Positions 61,976-64,000 of a DNA stretch of 64,000 nt are shown piece by piece. Each line of letters opens with the position of its first letter. The first letter of the stretch is position 1. The translations under genes were made by a program, and so were the position numbers. Under the pieces are notes generated by a model. That model ran no database searches and was not told the origin of the DNA. It saw only the letters and a list, made by a program, of their open reading frames with translations. Location: the NCBI RefSeq assembly GCF_002995805.1, contig NZ_PVXL01000040.1, forward strand, positions 1 through 64,000, given 5' to 3'. Source of the DNA: Neomoorella stamsii (GTDB lineage: Bacteria > Bacillota > DSM-521 > Neomoorellales > Neomoorellaceae).

Positions 61976-62893
61976 TTATTTTCTGGCCAGACCGACAATG
62001 TCAGCCAAGCTGATAAACCCATTCTCTTTCATATAACTCCTTATGCCTTCGATGATCTCAAGCATAACCATAGGATTGGTAAAATTCGCGGTCCCTACCT
62101 GAACAGCTTTGGCTCCCGCCAGGATAAATTCCAAGGCATCCGTCGCATTAGCAATCCCGCCAACGCCTATAACCGGGATACTTACTGCTCCCGCTACTTC
62201 CCACACCATTCTCAGGGCTACAGGTTTTATCGCCGGCCCGGACAGCCCACCAAAAATGTTTCCCAGTACAGGCCGCCGCCGCAGGACATCAATGGCCATA
62301 CCGGTGAGCGTATTAGCAACAGTAAGGATGTCGGCACCTGCATCTTGAGCCTGCCGGCCCATTAACTTAATGTCAGCAACATTGGGAGACAGTTTAACGA
62401 TTAATGGACGCGACGTTGCCTTCCGGATCTGTTTTACTGCCAGGTAAAGCAGCTCGGGGTCAGTGCCAAAAGGCATACCATCGCCCAGATTGGGGCAGGA
62501 AAAATTCAACTCATAAGCACCGATCCCGTTTTCTTCTTCCAGGCTACTGATAACCCGGGCAAAATCTGCCGGTGTTTCCCCGGCCACGCTGACAATCAGT
62601 ACCGTATTGTATTGCTTTAACGCGGGTAAAGTATTGCGCCGGAATGCTTTTACCCCTTCAGAGGGTATGCCCACGGCGTTTAATAAACCGCAGGGTGTTT
62701 CATGTATCCGGGGCGGCGCATTGCCACTCCGGGGAACAGCGGATACGCTTTTTGTTACTATAGCCCCCAGCAATGAAGGATCAAAGGCATTGGCATCACC
62801 GCCGTAGTCGTAGGTGCCCGAAGCCGGCATGACAGGGTTTTTTAGTTTTAAACCCGGCACCAGTTCACTGGAAAGATCTAGCTGCTTCACCAT
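61976..62893 (-). CDS. pyrD: Dihydroorotate dehydrogenase, class 1B catalytic subunit
   Basis: 305 residues. PVMPASGTYDYGG near 22-34, NFSCPNLGDGMPFG near 130 (the Cys acts as base in class 1 enzymes), KLSPNVADI near 163, and GVGGIANATDALEFILAGA near 245 (GGI and phosphate loop). FMN-containing partner of PyrK; together they couple dihydroorotate/orotate to NAD. ATG overlaps the pyrK stop by 7 bases with GAGGTGAT upstream, so coupling is tight. In clostridia using orotate, a class 1B enzyme reduces orotate to dihydroorotate. Biosynthesis is the alternative role. Confidence 0.94.
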   Translation of the reverse strand: MVKQLDLSSELVPGLKLKNPVMPASGTYDYGGDANAFDPSLLGAIVTKSVSAVPRSGNAPPRIHETPCGLLNAVGIPSEGVKAFRRNTLPALKQYNTVLIVSVAGETPADFARVISSLEEENGIGAYELNFSCPNLGDGMPFGTDPELLYLAVKQIRKATSRPLIVKLSPNVADIKLMGRQAQDAGADILTVANTLTGMAIDVLRRRPVLGNIFGGLSGPAIKPVALRMVWEVAGAVSIPVIGVGGIANATDALEFILAGAKAVQVGTANFTNPMVMLEIIEGIRSYMKENGFISLADIVGLARK

Positions 62894-63678
62894 ATCACCT
62901 CGTTGACAAGGAAAACCGGGCCATCCTTGCACACTCTTTTATAGGTATAGCCTTCAGGTGTACTGGCATCTTTGACTTTGCAAACACAACCTTTACAGGA
63001 GCCAATGCCACAGGCCATAACCTCTTCCAGGAGAACATAGGCAGTAAAATTATACCTTGATTCCATTGGCAAAAGCCCCTTCGCCAGGCGCTTTGAACCA
63101 CACGTAAAAACAGTTTTTATTTTCAACCCTTCTCTGGCAATCAGTTCTTCCAGAAGAACAGTTAAAAGGCGTCCCTCATTTTCTTCCCCGTCATCTGTCG
63201 ATAAAATAACCTTGCTTGAATAGCAGTTAAATTCTCCCAGACCCAGAAGCAGTTCTCTATTTCCGGCCGAAAGAAAAGTATATACTTCCAGCCCCCTGTT
63301 AGAAGCAGTTTCTGCTATTGCCATTAAAGGGGCTGCTCCTATACCTCGCCCCAGAAGGGCTATATTTCCAGACTCCGGTAAGACAGCACCGTTACCGAGG
63401 GGACCGATAAGATTTACCTCTTCACCCGGTAATCGCCGGGATATTTCTAGAGTTGCTTTTCCTCTTATTTTGTAGAGAATATGCAGTTGCCCCTTTTCCG
63501 GGACAATACGGTATAAACTAAAGGGCCGGGGCACCACTATATCCCGGCGTTCCCACGCCTGTAACATTATAAATTGGCCCGGCCTTGCTTTTCGGGCAAT
63601 TTCAGCCTGTTCAATAATAAGAATATTATATTCAGGTGCCACTTTTCTTTGCTCTATGATTTTGCCCTTAACATACAT
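62887..63678 (-). CDS. pyrK: Dihydroorotate dehydrogenase electron-transfer subunit
   Basis: 263 residues: FAD domain (about 1-100, with RPFSLYRI near 51), NAD domain (GRGIGAAPLMAI near 109-120) and a C-terminal 2Fe-2S site CGIGSCKGCVCK plus a later Cys near 246. It passes electrons between NADH and PyrD. It is the first gene of this unit, 48 bases from the GntR-FCD regulator that is cut by the right edge, with which it may share transcription or regulation. Confidence 0.94.
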   Translation of the reverse strand: MYVKGKIIEQRKVAPEYNILIIEQAEIARKARPGQFIMLQAWERRDIVVPRPFSLYRIVPEKGQLHILYKIRGKATLEISRRLPGEEVNLIGPLGNGAVLPESGNIALLGRGIGAAPLMAIAETASNRGLEVYTFLSAGNRELLLGLGEFNCYSSKVILSTDDGEENEGRLLTVLLEELIAREGLKIKTVFTCGSKRLAKGLLPMESRYNFTAYVLLEEVMACGIGSCKGCVCKVKDASTPEGYTYKRVCKDGPVFLVNEVIW

Positions 63679-63726
63679 TGGTAAATCTACCTCAAATCAA
63701 AAAATCTTGTCTTTGATCAATAAACG

Positions 63727-64000
63727 CTAGGCTTCATCGTCATTGATTCCCGCTAAATAAACCTGTCTGCTATGCTCTACATGTTTTCGCATTAGAGTTT
63801 CGGCCTTCTCTTTATCACGATCCTTGATAGCATTTAAGATAGCACTATGTTCTTGCATTAGCCTGTCCCTTTTTTTATGCCAGGTAATACTCTCTGTCCG
63901 CACTATATAATCCTGGTACCGTTTCAAAAGACCAAGAAGGTGTTTATTCTTGGTACTGGCAAAGAGAGTTTCATTAAACTCCCTGTGTGCCTTTTGATAT
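63727..64000 (-). CDS. GntR-family regulator, C-terminal FCD domain (partial)
   Basis: The gene runs off the right edge; the visible 90 residues are the end of an FCD effector domain: HREFNETLFASTKNKHLLG then the segment IVRTESITWHKKRD, and the final metal/ligand His helix LMRKHVEHSRQVYLAG. The frame is open to position 64000. GntR-FCD regulators bind small acids and operators that are often T-rich palindromes. It stands upstream of pyrK-pyrD in the same direction and could control them; the aspA palindrome is another candidate target. Confidence 0.85.
   Translation of the reverse strand, partial: YQKAHREFNETLFASTKNKHLLGLLKRYQDYIVRTESITWHKKRDRLMQEHSAILNAIKDRDKEKAETLMRKHVEHSRQVYLAGINDDEA

Noticed and set aside
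1-64000. tRNA, rRNA or riboswitch genes
   Set aside because: No cloverleaf, rRNA segment or known riboswitch core was recognised by reading; a covariance-model scan would be needed to exclude divergent ones.

Overview
The window reads as a low-to-mid GC Firmicute chromosome, most like a thermophilic or acetogenic Moorella-type clostridium. This is inferred from strong GGAGG-type ribosome sites, frequent GTG/TTG starts and the anaerobic gene set; no rRNA or tRNA is present to confirm it. Almost every gene is on the minus strand, so operons run from high to low coordinates. The content is overwhelmingly catabolic: four complete molybdenum-hydroxylase sets (large MoCo subunit, FAD subunit, 2Fe-2S subunit), a fifth large subunit split by a frameshift, two TAXI-TRAP transporters, two branched-chain-type ABC transporters, an SSS symporter, a UbiD decarboxylase, hydrolases, CoA-transferase and thiolases. 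A MoeA-like protein begins at the left edge.

Right half (34-64 kb). An FCD-type GntR regulator (partial), PyrK-PyrD, a five-gene ABC importer (57-62 kb), a remnant-rich island (55-57 kb), a Mo-hydroxylase set (51-55 kb), a second ABC importer (46-51 kb), PyrC, PyrB, carbamate kinase and another Mo-hydroxylase set (39-43 kb) follow one another. Then come aspartate ammonia-lyase, a PucR regulator and a two-subunit fumarase. PyrDK, PyrC, PyrB, carbamate kinase, AspA and fumarase, with no pyrR, carAB, pyrE or pyrF seen, make a complete degradative route from orotate to malate with ATP gain at carbamate kinase. I propose this as the most interesting system here. The Mo hydroxylases would feed a heterocycle into it.

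Left half (1-34 kb). A Mo hydroxylase with an M20 hydrolase, a Zn-ribbon protein and a UbiD decarboxylase (27-34 kb) is followed by TAXI transporter / CodA-like amidohydrolase / TAXI transporter (18-25 kb), an SSS symporter with a small partner, the split Mo hydroxylase, and a full Mo hydroxylase followed by a CoA-transferase (8-13 kb). Next is a regulator-cupin-BKACE-cyclase group and two thiolase-family genes (1-7 kb). BKACE, CoA-transferase and thiolase give a consistent route from a beta-keto acid through acetoacetate to acetyl-CoA.

Two sequence-level features tie this region together. First, four copies of a roughly 150-bp intergenic cassette (about 13.3, 22.3, 25.6 and 33.9 kb), each with a TTGAC-like -35 and a TATATT/TAAATT -10 at exactly 17 bp spacing, face the catabolic operons. 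They look like a shared promoter-operator copied around the region. Second, there are many scars of duplicated genes whose middles were deleted while their ends survive (fumarase, UbiD, amidohydrolase, transposase) plus fragments of other genes. The locus has evidently grown by segmental duplication and been pruned by deletion.
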